From Planctomycetota bacterium (GTDB lineage Bacteria > Planctomycetota > Planctomycetia > Pirellulales > UBA1268), in the NCBI GenBank assembly GCA_003669605.1, contig QWOP01000021.1, forward strand, positions 1 through 38,139: a stretch of 38,139 nucleotides of DNA, read 5' to 3'. Under the pieces are notes generated by a model. That model was not told the DNA's origin, ran no database searches, and saw only the letters and a list, made by a program, of their open reading frames with translations. Both the position numbers and the translations under genes were made by a program. Shown here piece by piece: positions 8,289 to 16,776 of the stretch. The stretch's first letter is position 1. The number at the start of each line of letters is the position of its first letter.

Positions 8289-10076
8289 TCACTCGGGCCC
8301 GTCGCCACTGGGAACAGCTCTCCTGGGAAGTCGCCGGCAGTCGGCCGCCCACAGCGTCGTGGCATCCACCAGCACCCCAGACATGATCACCCGCTCACCA
8401 GCGGCAGGGTCAGGTTCACTGCGGGCGAGGAACGAAACCTGCCTCGATTCGTCGCCGCTGACGACCAACCGCCCACCCCAGTAGGGTCCCACCCGGCGGA
8501 CGGCCTCCAGCCTGCCGACGAGGACGGCTCCGTCCGAGGGGCGATTCCCGCTCTCAAGCCACATCGCACCCAGCGACTCCAACTCTGCGACGCCATCCTC
8601 GTTGGCGGCGATCCACTCCGGCAGTTCGCCATACATAGCAACAGCCTCCTCGGGGGACTCGCCGGCGTCGGCCGCGGCCCGTTCCGCCAGGACCAGTTCC
8701 AGGGCCGAATCGCTCACTCCCCGGTACCAGGACACGAGAGCCCGGTCGCGGCCACTATTCCCCTCTCCCCCGGCGTCTGCCTGGAGTTCTCTGCTGGCCT
8801 CGATCGTGCGGTCAAGAATGAGCCTCAGACTCGTGAGGTCGCTCCTGCGCGACACCGAGGTGAGTCCTTCGACAATGGCGGCTGGGTGAGCGTCTGCGAT
8901 GATCGCAGGCGGTTCGACAGTGACCAACAGATCATCGACCGAACCAACGTCGATGTCATGCACCTCGACACTCTCTGGGAGCGGCTCTGTGCCGGAGGGT
9001 TCTTCAGCCACATTCTCAGGCAATGCGAAGGAGGCCGGGCCCTCGCTCGCCACCGGCTCCACCGGGGCCGGCACCTCGTCGTGGTGAGGCTGGTCGATGA
9101 CGGGGACAGCCACGGCGGGCAATCCGTCGAGTGTTCCCCTGCCTGCGGGAAGCGGCGGCACAATCTGGAACTTTGCCGGCAGGAGGAAGGCCACGCCCTG
9201 CGGGACATGTCGAGTGAGTTTGAACGGATCCTTCTGCAGGCCCCAGATGAGAATCGCCAGCGTGACAGGAATCGCCAACACCCCTCCCATCAGGATCCCA
9301 GCAATCTGCCCTAGCCCGCCCCCCTTTCGCGGAGGCGGCGTTCCAGTTCTCAAGGACACTTCATCCGGCACCGGCAGCGCCGTCATCGCACTGTCTTGCA
9401 CCACCCCCTGCGAATCCTCCATCCCCTGCGAATCACCGGCGAAGGAATCGCCGGCTTGAATGGCGTCGGCCGATTCCGCCGCGGTAAGGAAAGCCCCGAA
9501 CCCGGCAGATTCGGCACCGTCGGTTCCGCGATCATCGGCCACGATGTCTCCCCATTCGTCGTCGAGCGATTCGATCGCCGCCGATCGCAGAGCAGCGTGG
9601 CCGTCGGCAACCTGGGAATCAACCGCGGTGGGCCGAACGTCGGCGGAGGAGTTCGCTGCGACACTTTCCTGGTTCGAAGCACCGTCTAAGATATCGCTCA
9701 GCGAAAGAACGCCAGACTGGCCCGTGCCAATCTGAACGGTCGACGAGGCCACTGATACCTCGGCATCGTCGTCTTCGTCCGAGGAACTGCCGGTACCATC
9801 GAGCGACGGATCCCCCCCGAAACCGTCCTGGGGAGCGAAATTCCCCAGCCAGGCATCGGGCATCCCTTCGACGCGCGAGCAGTCGGCGGCTTCTTCCTCA
9901 TCCCCGGAATGGATTCCGAGCGACTCCGACGGATCATCTTCCCCGTCGGCATCGCCGGCGTCTGCGGGCTTGCCGTGGGGACCGCCTGAGAGATTGAGTT
10001 CAAACCGGTCGCCGATCGGCTGTGCGTCGGCGCTCTGCCGTGGATCGGTGGGCAGCGGGTCCTTGTCGATGGCCAT
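8289..10076 (-). CDS. Hypothetical acidic single-span membrane protein, planctomycete type
   Basis: I do not recognise a named family. The 595-aa protein has a long, Asp/Glu/Ser-rich, low-complexity N-terminal half (residues 1-245), a basic stretch PPPRKGGG, one hydrophobic segment (about 255-280) and then the phrase DPFKLTRHVPQGVAFLLPAKF. Comparable segments after a membrane anchor occur, from memory, in planctomycete hypothetical proteins. A C-terminal domain of about 200 residues follows a second acidic linker and looks folded. By the positive-inside rule the acidic half should be cytoplasmic and the C-terminal part exported. The start at ATG 10076 has GGAG six bases upstream. The amidase gene follows closely. 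Function unknown; the real-gene call rests on length, ribosome site and domain-like layout. Confidence 0.78.
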   Translation of the reverse strand: MAIDKDPLPTDPRQSADAQPIGDRFELNLSGGPHGKPADAGDADGEDDPSESLGIHSGDEEEAADCSRVEGMPDAWLGNFAPQDGFGGDPSLDGTGSSSDEDDDAEVSVASSTVQIGTGQSGVLSLSDILDGASNQESVAANSSADVRPTAVDSQVADGHAALRSAAIESLDDEWGDIVADDRGTDGAESAGFGAFLTAAESADAIQAGDSFAGDSQGMEDSQGVVQDSAMTALPVPDEVSLRTGTPPPRKGGGLGQIAGILMGGVLAIPVTLAILIWGLQKDPFKLTRHVPQGVAFLLPAKFQIVPPLPAGRGTLDGLPAVAVPVIDQPHHDEVPAPVEPVASEGPASFALPENVAEEPSGTEPLPESVEVHDIDVGSVDDLLVTVEPPAIIADAHPAAIVEGLTSVSRRSDLTSLRLILDRTIEASRELQADAGGEGNSGRDRALVSWYRGVSDSALELVLAERAAADAGESPEEAVAMYGELPEWIAANEDGVAELESLGAMWLESGNRPSDGAVLVGRLEAVRRVGPYWGGRLVVSGDESRQVSFLARSEPDPAAGERVIMSGVLVDATTLWAADCRRLPRRAVPSGDGPE

Positions 10077-10266
10077 GGAGCACTCCGTGACGTGTGCGTA
10101 TCCCGGCGAGCGACGTCGGTTTCTCACAGCCAGCCCACGCCCGCGGTGTGGGCGGTGGCCGCCCGCTCCCCAGGCCGAATTGTACCACCAAGACGCCTCG
10201 GTTCCTCGTTCGCGCGAAGCCAGTCGGCGTGTCAGTCGCGGGCCGGTCACCAAAGCGAGCGGTCCG

Positions 10267-11814
10267 TCACCGGGCAAGGCCGTGGGGGGGCCCATACCGA
10301 TGCCAGAGGCTTTCCAGGAGCCAGCGTTCCGAAACGGCCTCCCCGGTGGCCGCAGTGACGAGGGCCTGGGGATCACGCAGCCTGCCGCTGGAATGCACCC
10401 GCTCCCGGAGCCATTGGAGGAGCCCGGCGAAGCGACCGCTCGCCAGATCATTGCGGAGTCCAGGCATGCTGCGCTCGGCCGCCGCCATCAACTGTGCCGC
10501 GAAGATGTTGCCCATGGTGTAGGTGGGAAAATACCCAATTAACCCGGCACTCCAATGAATGTCCTGCAGGACCCCCTCGGCGTCCGACGGTGGCCGAATG
10601 CCGAAGTCGCGTTCGAATCTGGCGTTCCACGCCTCGGGCAGGTCGGCGACAGCCAGGTCGCCCCGGATCACCGATCGCTCCAGGTCGAAGCGCATCATGA
10701 TGTGCAGATTGTAGGTCACCTCGTCCGCCTCGACGCGGATCAGCGAAGGCCGAACCGTGAGCAGAGCCCGCTGCACCTCGGCTGCGGAGGATTGGCTTAA
10801 CGCATCCGGGAATGCCTCCCGTGCCAGCGGAAAGCACCATGCCCAGAATTCGCTCGACCGCCCGACGAGATTCTCCCAGAGGCGGGACTGCGATTCGTGG
10901 ACCCCCAGCGAAGCCGCCTCACCACCCGGCAGGCCATACGCGCCATCAGGCAATCCCTGTTCGTACAGCCCATGACCGGCTTCGTGGAGGACCCCAAACA
11001 ACGAGGTGGGGAGGAAGTTTTCATCCCAACGGGTGGTGAGCCGGCAATCATGCGGCCCGGCAGTCGAACAGAAAGGGTGCGTGGATGTGTCGAGACGACC
11101 GCGGGAAAAATCGAACCCGATCCGAGACGCAACCTCCCGGACAAACCGCTCCTGGGCCGCCAGCGGATACTGCCGGCGGAGGACGGCATCGTCTGGACGG
11201 ATGGCGGATGATGTGCATGCCTGCACCAACTCCACGATCTTCGGCCGAAGGCGGTCGAAGACTGCTGCCACGTCGGATGACAGGGCACCCGGTTCATAAT
11301 CGTCGAGCAGCGAGTCGTAGGGATCGAGAGCAGGGAGTTGGCAGGCAGCCTGCTCCCGCTTGAGGGCGAAGATCCGTTCCAGCCACGGCGCCATCCGCGA
11401 CCAATCGGACTCCCGCCGTGCCACCACCCAGGCCTGTTGCCCATCGATGCAAACTCTGGCGGTCTCTTCTACGAGCCGGGCCGGCAGCCGGACCTGCTTT
11501 TGGTAGTCGCGGTGGAGGCGTCGGATAGAGCCTTGCTCCTCCTCGGTTCCAGTCCGTGCCAATTCGCTCTCGGCGAGCCGCTCCAGGCGTTCCCCCTGCG
11601 CTCGATCGGTCCGCGAGGCGTGAACCAACGCCGCCACGGCACCGACCTGTTCGGCGCGGTGAGCCCCCGCGGCGGTGGGGAGTTTGGTTTGTTCATCCCA
11701 GCCGAGAAGCGACTCCACCGACGCCAGGACTGCGGTCCGACGGGCGTGATCGCAGGCTGCCTGGTAGAGAGTGCGGGGATCGGCGGAACCGATGGCGGGC
11801 GAGGGTGTGTGCAT
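10267..11814 (-). CDS. M32 family metallocarboxypeptidase (Taq type)
   Basis: Zinc carboxypeptidase that removes C-terminal residues from peptides. All M32 landmarks are visible: HPF (246-248), the zinc motif HEAGH (277-281), the third ligand E307 in HESQSRLWEN, IRVEADEVTYNLH, and LQDIHWSAGLIGYFPTYTMG near the C-terminus. Length (515 aa) and motif positions match Taq carboxypeptidase almost residue for residue. Probably cytoplasmic, as no signal peptide is seen. It is separated by 190 bases from the gene downstream on the same strand and diverges from the deacetylase gene with 95 bases between them. Confidence 0.94.
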   Translation of the reverse strand: MHTPSPAIGSADPRTLYQAACDHARRTAVLASVESLLGWDEQTKLPTAAGAHRAEQVGAVAALVHASRTDRAQGERLERLAESELARTGTEEEQGSIRRLHRDYQKQVRLPARLVEETARVCIDGQQAWVVARRESDWSRMAPWLERIFALKREQAACQLPALDPYDSLLDDYEPGALSSDVAAVFDRLRPKIVELVQACTSSAIRPDDAVLRRQYPLAAQERFVREVASRIGFDFSRGRLDTSTHPFCSTAGPHDCRLTTRWDENFLPTSLFGVLHEAGHGLYEQGLPDGAYGLPGGEAASLGVHESQSRLWENLVGRSSEFWAWCFPLAREAFPDALSQSSAAEVQRALLTVRPSLIRVEADEVTYNLHIMMRFDLERSVIRGDLAVADLPEAWNARFERDFGIRPPSDAEGVLQDIHWSAGLIGYFPTYTMGNIFAAQLMAAAERSMPGLRNDLASGRFAGLLQWLRERVHSSGRLRDPQALVTAATGEAVSERWLLESLWHRYGPPHGLAR

Positions 11815-11909
11815 GGCCGGAGAGTATGCTTGTCGCGGACGGCTGGCAACGGGACACCCACCATCGCTGCGAACGTCCCGCGGCCGATCGATTTTCCGCG
11901 GAGGAGACC

Positions 11910-12593
11910 ATGCTCGACGCCCTCGTCATCGCCCCCCACCCAGACGACGCAGAACTGGGCATGGGGGGCACGATCGCCCTCATGCTGTCGCAGGGGATGC
12001 GGGTGGGGGTCCTCGACCTCACCGACGGCGAGCCCACACCGCTGGGATCGCCCCTGATCCGGGCCCGGGAAACAGCCGCCGCCAGCGATGTGCTGGGGAT
12101 TCCCTGGCGGGAGAACCTTGGGCTTCCCAACCGCAGCCTTCGGGCAACGCTCCCGGCCCGGGCGGCTCTGGCGGCCGTGATCCGCCGCACCCGCCCCCGA
12201 TGGCTCTTTTCTCCGCACTGGGTCGATGCACACCCCGATCACCTCGCCACCACAAAGCTTGTCGATGCGGCGAGGTTCTGGGCCAAACTCACGAAGTGCG
12301 ACCTGCCGGGGGAACCGTGGCACCCTGCCCGTGTCTATCACTACCCATGTGTTCATCTCAAGGTTCTCGCCAAGCCGGCGTTTATCGTCGATATCACCCC
12401 CACTTGGACTTTGAAGGCGCAAAGCATCGCCTGCTATGCCAGCCAATTCCCCACCTCCGCGCCCAGCCCGACCGTACCAGAACGCGTGGAGGCATCGGCA
12501 AGTTGGTGGGGCGCGATGATCGGAGTGGCCCACGGGGAGCCTTTCACGTCGCGTGAACCGATCGGACTGCGGGGCTTTGGGGATCTGTTCTGA
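11910..12593 (+). CDS. bshB1: LmbE/PIG-L family deacetylase, BshB1-like
   Basis: Zinc-dependent N-deacetylase of 227 aa. The metal motif PHPDD (residues 9-13, followed by AELGMGG) and the second site AHPDH are both present, and the flow of sequence (TDGEPTPLGSP, RENLGLPNRSL, YHYPCVHLK) resembles BshB1, which deacetylates N-acetylglucosaminyl-malate in bacillithiol synthesis. Other bacillithiol genes are not in the window, so the substrate is inferred. The ATG at 11910 has GGAGGAG just upstream; longer in-frame readings run back into the divergent peptidase gene and are not supported. Confidence 0.87.
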   Translation: MLDALVIAPHPDDAELGMGGTIALMLSQGMRVGVLDLTDGEPTPLGSPLIRARETAAASDVLGIPWRENLGLPNRSLRATLPARAALAAVIRRTRPRWLFSPHWVDAHPDHLATTKLVDAARFWAKLTKCDLPGEPWHPARVYHYPCVHLKVLAKPAFIVDITPTWTLKAQSIACYASQFPTSAPSPTVPERVEASASWWGAMIGVAHGEPFTSREPIGLRGFGDLF

Positions 12594-12827
12594 TTCCATC
12601 GCGGCCATTTGGCTAGATCGGCTTCCCAGGCAAGGTATGCCGAGCGCCGTCATTGAGGGACCTCTGAGAGGGCCCGCGAACTGGCCCGATGGGAACGATT
12701 CGGCGGGCCGCCATGAGAATCGTGGGGCCGGGGACGGGGCGAGGCCGATACCCCACATACGGTCGCTACTGCACCCGTTCGGGCAGGGCGATTTCCGTCT
12801 CTTGGATCGCCCCTCAGGGTTCCTCCC

Positions 12828-13061
12828 ATGCCAGCGCGCGACATCAACGTCATCGCCCTCGTCAAGGGGGAGGAGCGTTACGTCTTTCTCTACGACGATG
12901 ACAGCAAGGCAGAGGCGCTGCGCGTCCTCGGTCGCTTTGCCTCCAATCCCGACCTGAGTTTTTCTTGGTACGACGCATCGGTGCTCGGCGACAAGGTCCG
13001 GCACGACTCGGTGCGGAGCAACCGGGTACGATTCGTGCCCCCCGCCGATCGTGCGGCGTGA
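12828..13061 (+). CDS. Small conserved hypothetical protein (77 aa)
   Basis: Function not recognised. The short protein starts INVIALVKGEERYVFLYDD, then a helix with KAEALRVLGRFASNPDLSFSW. It looks like a compact alpha/beta domain with a variable C-terminal tail. I believe short proteins of this kind occur in other planctomycetes, often beside Xer recombinase genes, but cannot verify that here. AGGG lies about 11 bases before the ATG. The stop is 14 bases before the recombinase start, so the two are probably one transcript. Confidence 0.68.
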   Translation: MPARDINVIALVKGEERYVFLYDDDSKAEALRVLGRFASNPDLSFSWYDASVLGDKVRHDSVRSNRVRFVPPADRAA

Positions 13062-13075
13062 GAGGGATTCCCTCC

Positions 13076-14002
13076 ATGCCTCAGCCCACGTCCGGCCCGC
13101 AGGATGCCTTCACCCAGGCGACCGAGCGGTTTCTCCGCGCCATGACCGCGGAACGGGGCGCGTCTCCGCTGACGATCAAGAGTTACCGCGAGGATCTGAT
13201 CCAGTTGGCGGAGTTCCTCCTCTCGGCAGGGTGTCGTACCCCGGCGGAGGCATCCAGCGCCGTGCTCCGCCGGTTCGCCGGTGGACTCCACGCCGCCGGA
13301 TACGCCGCCAGTACGATTGCCAGAAAACTCGCCAGCACGCGGAGTTTCTACGCTTTCGGCCAACGTGAGGGGTGGGTTCGCACAAACCCCGCCAAGCCAC
13401 TGCGGAGTCCGAAACGAGCCCGGAAACTGCCGAAGTTTCTCACCAATGAGGAGATCGGGCGGTTGCTCGCCGCGCCACAACCGCGCGCGGCCGGTGGGCT
13501 CCGCGACCGCGCGATCCTGGAATTAATGTATTCCGCCGGTCTCCGCGTCCGGGAATTGGTGACCGTCGACGACGTGGATCTCGATCTCCAGGGTGGAACA
13601 GTCCGTGTTCGCGGCAAGGGCAGACGAGAACGGTTGGGGATCGTCGGTTCACACGCGCGGCGGGCAGTGGAAGCTTGGCTCGCCTCCCGACCAGGCCGCA
13701 GCAGCGGGGCAGCCTCCCGACAAAACCCGCTGTTCACCAACAAATTGGGAACACGGCTGTCGGTGCGTGGCGTGGCGCGGCTGCTAGAAAAGCATCTGCT
13801 GACTGCCGGACTGTCGCGGCGGGCGAGCCCTCACACCCTCCGCCACAGTTTCGCCACGCACCTTCTCGACGCCGGCGCGGACATCCGCAGCGTTCAGGAA
13901 CTCCTCGGCCACAAGAGCCTCGTCACGACGCAGATTTATACGCACGTCACCACCTCGCGGCTCCTCGACGCCTTTGACAAGGCTCATCCCCGCGCCCGCT
14001 GA
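13076..14002 (+). CDS. Tyrosine recombinase, XerC/XerD family
   Basis: Site-specific recombinase that resolves chromosome dimers at dif. It has the N-terminal SAM-like DNA-binding domain and a catalytic domain with R157 (GLRVREL), K181 (GKGRRE), H253 and R256 (HTLRHSFATHLL), H279 (LLGHKS) and Y288 (TQIYTH). At 308 aa with no extra domains it fits housekeeping XerC/XerD rather than an integrase, and no mobile-element context is seen. XerC and XerD cannot be told apart from this. The ATG at 13076 was chosen because the family begins shortly before the first helix; longer readings overlap the upstream small gene. It converges on the response regulator gene with 21 bases between stops. Confidence 0.92.
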   Translation: MPQPTSGPQDAFTQATERFLRAMTAERGASPLTIKSYREDLIQLAEFLLSAGCRTPAEASSAVLRRFAGGLHAAGYAASTIARKLASTRSFYAFGQREGWVRTNPAKPLRSPKRARKLPKFLTNEEIGRLLAAPQPRAAGGLRDRAILELMYSAGLRVRELVTVDDVDLDLQGGTVRVRGKGRRERLGIVGSHARRAVEAWLASRPGRSSGAASRQNPLFTNKLGTRLSVRGVARLLEKHLLTAGLSRRASPHTLRHSFATHLLDAGADIRSVQELLGHKSLVTTQIYTHVTTSRLLDAFDKAHPRAR

Positions 14003-14023
14003 ACGGGACAAACCGCTGCGGCG

Positions 14024-14656
14024 TCACACCAAACCGCGCCGCACGGCCCATACCGCAGCCTGGGTGCGATCGCTGACGGCGATCTTGCGGAGGATGTTTT
14101 GGACATGCTCCTTAACTGTTTCCACGCTGATCGTCAGCGACTGGGCAATCTCTTTATTTGAGAGTCCCAGGGCCATGTGCCTGAGGACCTGAGTCTCACG
14201 TTGTGTCAGCGGGATATCAGGATCGGCGGTCGCCACCCGATTGGCCATCGTGGTCGCCACCCGGCGGAGTTCACCGGCCCGTGCCGGGAGTTGGCCGGCA
14301 GCTGCTCCGGTGATGGAGTTGATGATATCGCTGCGGGAAGCGCCTTTGAGCATATAGTCGTGCGCCCCGGCAGCGACGGCTCGGGCGACGTAGGTGGGAT
14401 TGTCGAACGTGGACAGCATGACCACGCGGGTACCCGGCATTTCTGCACGGATCTTGTCGAGGGCCTCTAACCCATCCTTGCCAGGCATGCGGATGTCGAG
14501 GAGGACCACATCCGGCTTCAGTTTCCGGGTCAGCTTCACTGCTTCCTCGCCGTTGATCGCCTCGCCGACGATCTTCACCTCGGAACCAGCCAGCAGGCTC
14601 GCCAGACCCCGGCGCACGACCTCATGGTCATCGGCGATCACCACTTTGACGGACAT
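14024..14656 (-). CDS. NarL/LuxR-type response regulator
   Basis: Two-component transcription regulator, 210 aa. The receiver (residues 1-120) has D9/D10 and phospho-acceptor D54 (VVLLDIRMPGKDG); the C-terminal HTH is of the LuxR type (LTQRETQVLRHMALGLSNKEIA, then VETVKEHVQNILRKI). The ATG at 14656, read as MSVKVVIADDHE, has AAGGAG upstream and is the usual family start. No histidine kinase is adjacent, so it is an orphan in this window. Target genes are unknown. Confidence 0.93.
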   Translation of the reverse strand: MSVKVVIADDHEVVRRGLASLLAGSEVKIVGEAINGEEAVKLTRKLKPDVVLLDIRMPGKDGLEALDKIRAEMPGTRVVMLSTFDNPTYVARAVAAGAHDYMLKGASRSDIINSITGAAAGQLPARAGELRRVATTMANRVATADPDIPLTQRETQVLRHMALGLSNKEIAQSLTISVETVKEHVQNILRKIAVSDRTQAAVWAVRRGLV

Positions 14657-14822
14657 CCGCAACACACTCCTTGTTCGCGAGGACAATTCCAGATCGAAGC
14701 CAAGACGCGACGGTATCGTACTCCGCGCTCCATCTCGGGACAACGCACCCGACGCTGCCCGGACTTCATCACCCCCACCCAGGCATTTTCAAGGGGATAG
14801 CCCCTCCTCCGGAAGGGATCGG

Positions 14823-15803
14823 TCAGTCTCTTCCGTGGACTCCCATTCCAGCGGTGGCCCCACCGGCGAGGCGGGCCCTGGCGATCATCCCTGCAGCGCC
14901 TCGGCGGAGCAGTTCCCCGGCAACTCTCCCCCCCAGATCCTCAGGTTTCTCGCCGGCGTCTGCGGACACTCCGTGGGAGTCGATCCGCTCCACGCTTTCG
15001 CCACGAGCCTCGAAAACGCATGCCCCCAGGCCAAGCACCCCCCCCTCGGAGCGAGCCCAGGCGGCGATTGGCGCAAGGCAGCCCCCCGCCAGCGCCGCCA
15101 GACAGGCGCGTTCTGCGCGGACCGCGGCATGCGTTTCTGGGTCGTCGAGTGGCGCGACCACCGACCGCATCCGCGCGTCGTCCTGGCGAATCTGCACCAC
15201 CAACGCTCCTTGAGCCACAGCCGGCCAGAAGCCGTCTGGACGGAGGATTTGGGTGATGCGATCCACCAACCCTAACCGCTCCAACCCCGCGGCGGCGAGG
15301 ATCAGCCCGTCGCACTGTCCTTTGTCAAGCAGTCCGAGACGCGTGTCGACGTTTCCACGAATGGAGCGGACGGCGAGGTCGGGACGCAGAAGGCGAATCT
15401 GCATCACCCGACGGATGCTCGAGGTTCCCACCACCGCGCCGGCTGGCAATTCCTCAAGCGTCGGGGCGGAGCGCCCCAGAAACGCGTCGAAGGGACTGGC
15501 CCGACAGGGCACGCAGGCCAGCGACAACCCCGGCGTCTCGGCAGTGGGGAGATCCTTGAAGCTGTGAACTGCGGCGTCGATGCGGCCGTCAAGGAGCGCC
15601 CGCTCCAACTCCCGCACGAAGACCCCGTCCCCTCCCGCAATGCCGGCGATGGGGACATCGACAACAACATCGCCGCGGGTCGTCACCAGTTCCGTCACGA
15701 CGGAGAATCCCCAGGCCCTGATCTGCGCCGCAACCCACTCCGTCTGCGTCCGTGCCAGGGCACTGGCCCGGGTACCGATGCGGACGTGCGATGTGCGATC
15801 CAT
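14823..15803 (-). CDS. hemC: Porphobilinogen deaminase (hydroxymethylbilane synthase)
   Basis: Joins four porphobilinogens into hydroxymethylbilane in tetrapyrrole synthesis; cytoplasmic. The catalytic aspartate is D84 (HSFKDLP), the substrate-binding arginine region is RRVMQIRLLRPDL and IRGNVDTRL, and C242 in GGCLAPIA carries the dipyrromethane cofactor. At 326 aa it is full length. The ATG at 15803 has AGGAGGG at good distance. It lies 28 bases after the ComF-type gene on the same strand. The last haem enzyme, hemH, is also in this window (34144). Confidence 0.95.
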   Translation of the reverse strand: MDRTSHVRIGTRASALARTQTEWVAAQIRAWGFSVVTELVTTRGDVVVDVPIAGIAGGDGVFVRELERALLDGRIDAAVHSFKDLPTAETPGLSLACVPCRASPFDAFLGRSAPTLEELPAGAVVGTSSIRRVMQIRLLRPDLAVRSIRGNVDTRLGLLDKGQCDGLILAAAGLERLGLVDRITQILRPDGFWPAVAQGALVVQIRQDDARMRSVVAPLDDPETHAAVRAERACLAALAGGCLAPIAAWARSEGGVLGLGACVFEARGESVERIDSHGVSADAGEKPEDLGGRVAGELLRRGAAGMIARARLAGGATAGMGVHGRD

Positions 15804-15831
15804 ACCGTTTCCCTCCTGAATTCCCTGGCGG

Positions 15832-16611
15832 TCAATCCCCACGAGCGTTCCCACCGTTGTCGTGATCGGCCCGGGCGAGCACGGCGGCGTGCACCGTGGC
15901 GGCTCCTGCCCGGCGCAGTTCCCGGGCACACGCCCCCAGGGTTCCTCCGGTTGTGGCGACGTCGTCCACCAGCAGCACCCTTCGCCCCGTCACCAGCCCC
16001 TGCGATCGAAAGGCGTCGCGGACGTTGGCCCGTCGATCGGCGTGGGGGAGCCGGTTTTGCATCGCAGTGGCCCTCCTCCGGCGAAGCGCATGCCGGACCT
16101 CGACTGCGGTCAGCCGGCCGATCGTCTGGGCCATTACGTCCGCGGTGCTCGTTCCTCGCACCATCCTTCGCATCCAGTGCATCGGTACCGGAACGATGAG
16201 GTCGATCTGCCAGGAGTTGAAGGTCGGCCGGTGACGTTCCAACAACAAGGCCGTCAAACCGACGAGCACATCGTACCCGGCCGGCTGCTTGGACCGTAGC
16301 ACACCCTCCCTGAGCCGGTCGCCATATCCGCCCAGGACAGCAATCCCCTCCCAATCAGCACAGCGGCCCCGGCAACGACGGCAACGGCCCGACATCGGGC
16401 CGGCAGTGCCGCAGATCAGGCACCGCTCAACATCGGCGGTGATCTGCCGAACGCAGTTCAGGCACAGTGGCCTACTCCCCGCCAGCCGCTCTTCAGCCAC
16501 CTTGAGAAAGTCCTCGTGGCCACAGAGCACGCAGCGGGGGGGAAAGAGGAGATTGATCCCCTCGGTGACCAAACCGACAGCCCCCCGGCGGAGTGACTCG
16601 CTCCATGCCAT
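15832..16611 (-). CDS. ComF family phosphoribosyltransferase-like protein
   Basis: The N-terminus carries two pairs of CxxC (CVLC, CLNC, CLIC, CRRC), likely a zinc-binding region, and the C-terminal phosphoribosyltransferase domain has the PRPP loop VLLVDDVATTGGT. This is the layout of ComF/GntX proteins, needed in some bacteria for using external DNA; the enzymatic role is not settled. Length (259 aa) is usual. The start ATG at 16611 has only a G-rich stretch upstream. It is followed by hemC, and diverges from the permease gene. Confidence 0.88.
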   Translation of the reverse strand: MAWSESLRRGAVGLVTEGINLLFPPRCVLCGHEDFLKVAEERLAGSRPLCLNCVRQITADVERCLICGTAGPMSGRCRRCRGRCADWEGIAVLGGYGDRLREGVLRSKQPAGYDVLVGLTALLLERHRPTFNSWQIDLIVPVPMHWMRRMVRGTSTADVMAQTIGRLTAVEVRHALRRRRATAMQNRLPHADRRANVRDAFRSQGLVTGRRVLLVDDVATTGGTLGACARELRRAGAATVHAAVLARADHDNGGNARGD

Positions 16612-16666
16612 TGCCCCCAGCCCCCTTTTCGAATGCCAGCGGGAAAACCCTCGCCCACAGGCCAGA

Positions 16667-16696
16667 TTGACGCTGTTGCCTCCGCCGGCCTATCCT
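16667..16696 (+). promoter_or_regulatory. Possible sigma70-type promoter for the LptF/LptG-type gene
   Basis: TTGACG (16667-16672) and TATCCT (16691-16696) are separated by 18 bases, 80 bases before the permease ATG, in the spacer between divergent genes. The match is only moderate and high-GC genomes give chance hits. Confidence 0.35.
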
Positions 16697-16776
16697 CCGC
16701 GGCCCTCCGCCCCGCACGAACCGGCATCCGGCCCGGGAGGAGAGTGTCTGCCGATCCATCCCATCCGCGGTCTGCC

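Noticed and set aside
7626-9314. 562-codon plus-strand open frame opposite the amidase and acidic protein genes
   Set aside because: Composition (His/Arg/Gly/Pro-rich) is that of an antisense shadow; both minus-strand genes have ribosome sites and family motifs.
11469-13004. 511-codon minus-strand open frame opposite the deacetylase
   Set aside because: Overlaps the M32 peptidase start and the deacetylase, whose motifs are certain; no motif of its own.
13076-14002. Tyrosine recombinase as a phage or element integrase
   Set aside because: Length, motifs and housekeeping neighbours fit Xer; no attachment repeats or phage genes are nearby, and the tRNA-Glu at 33860 shows no duplicated 3' end.
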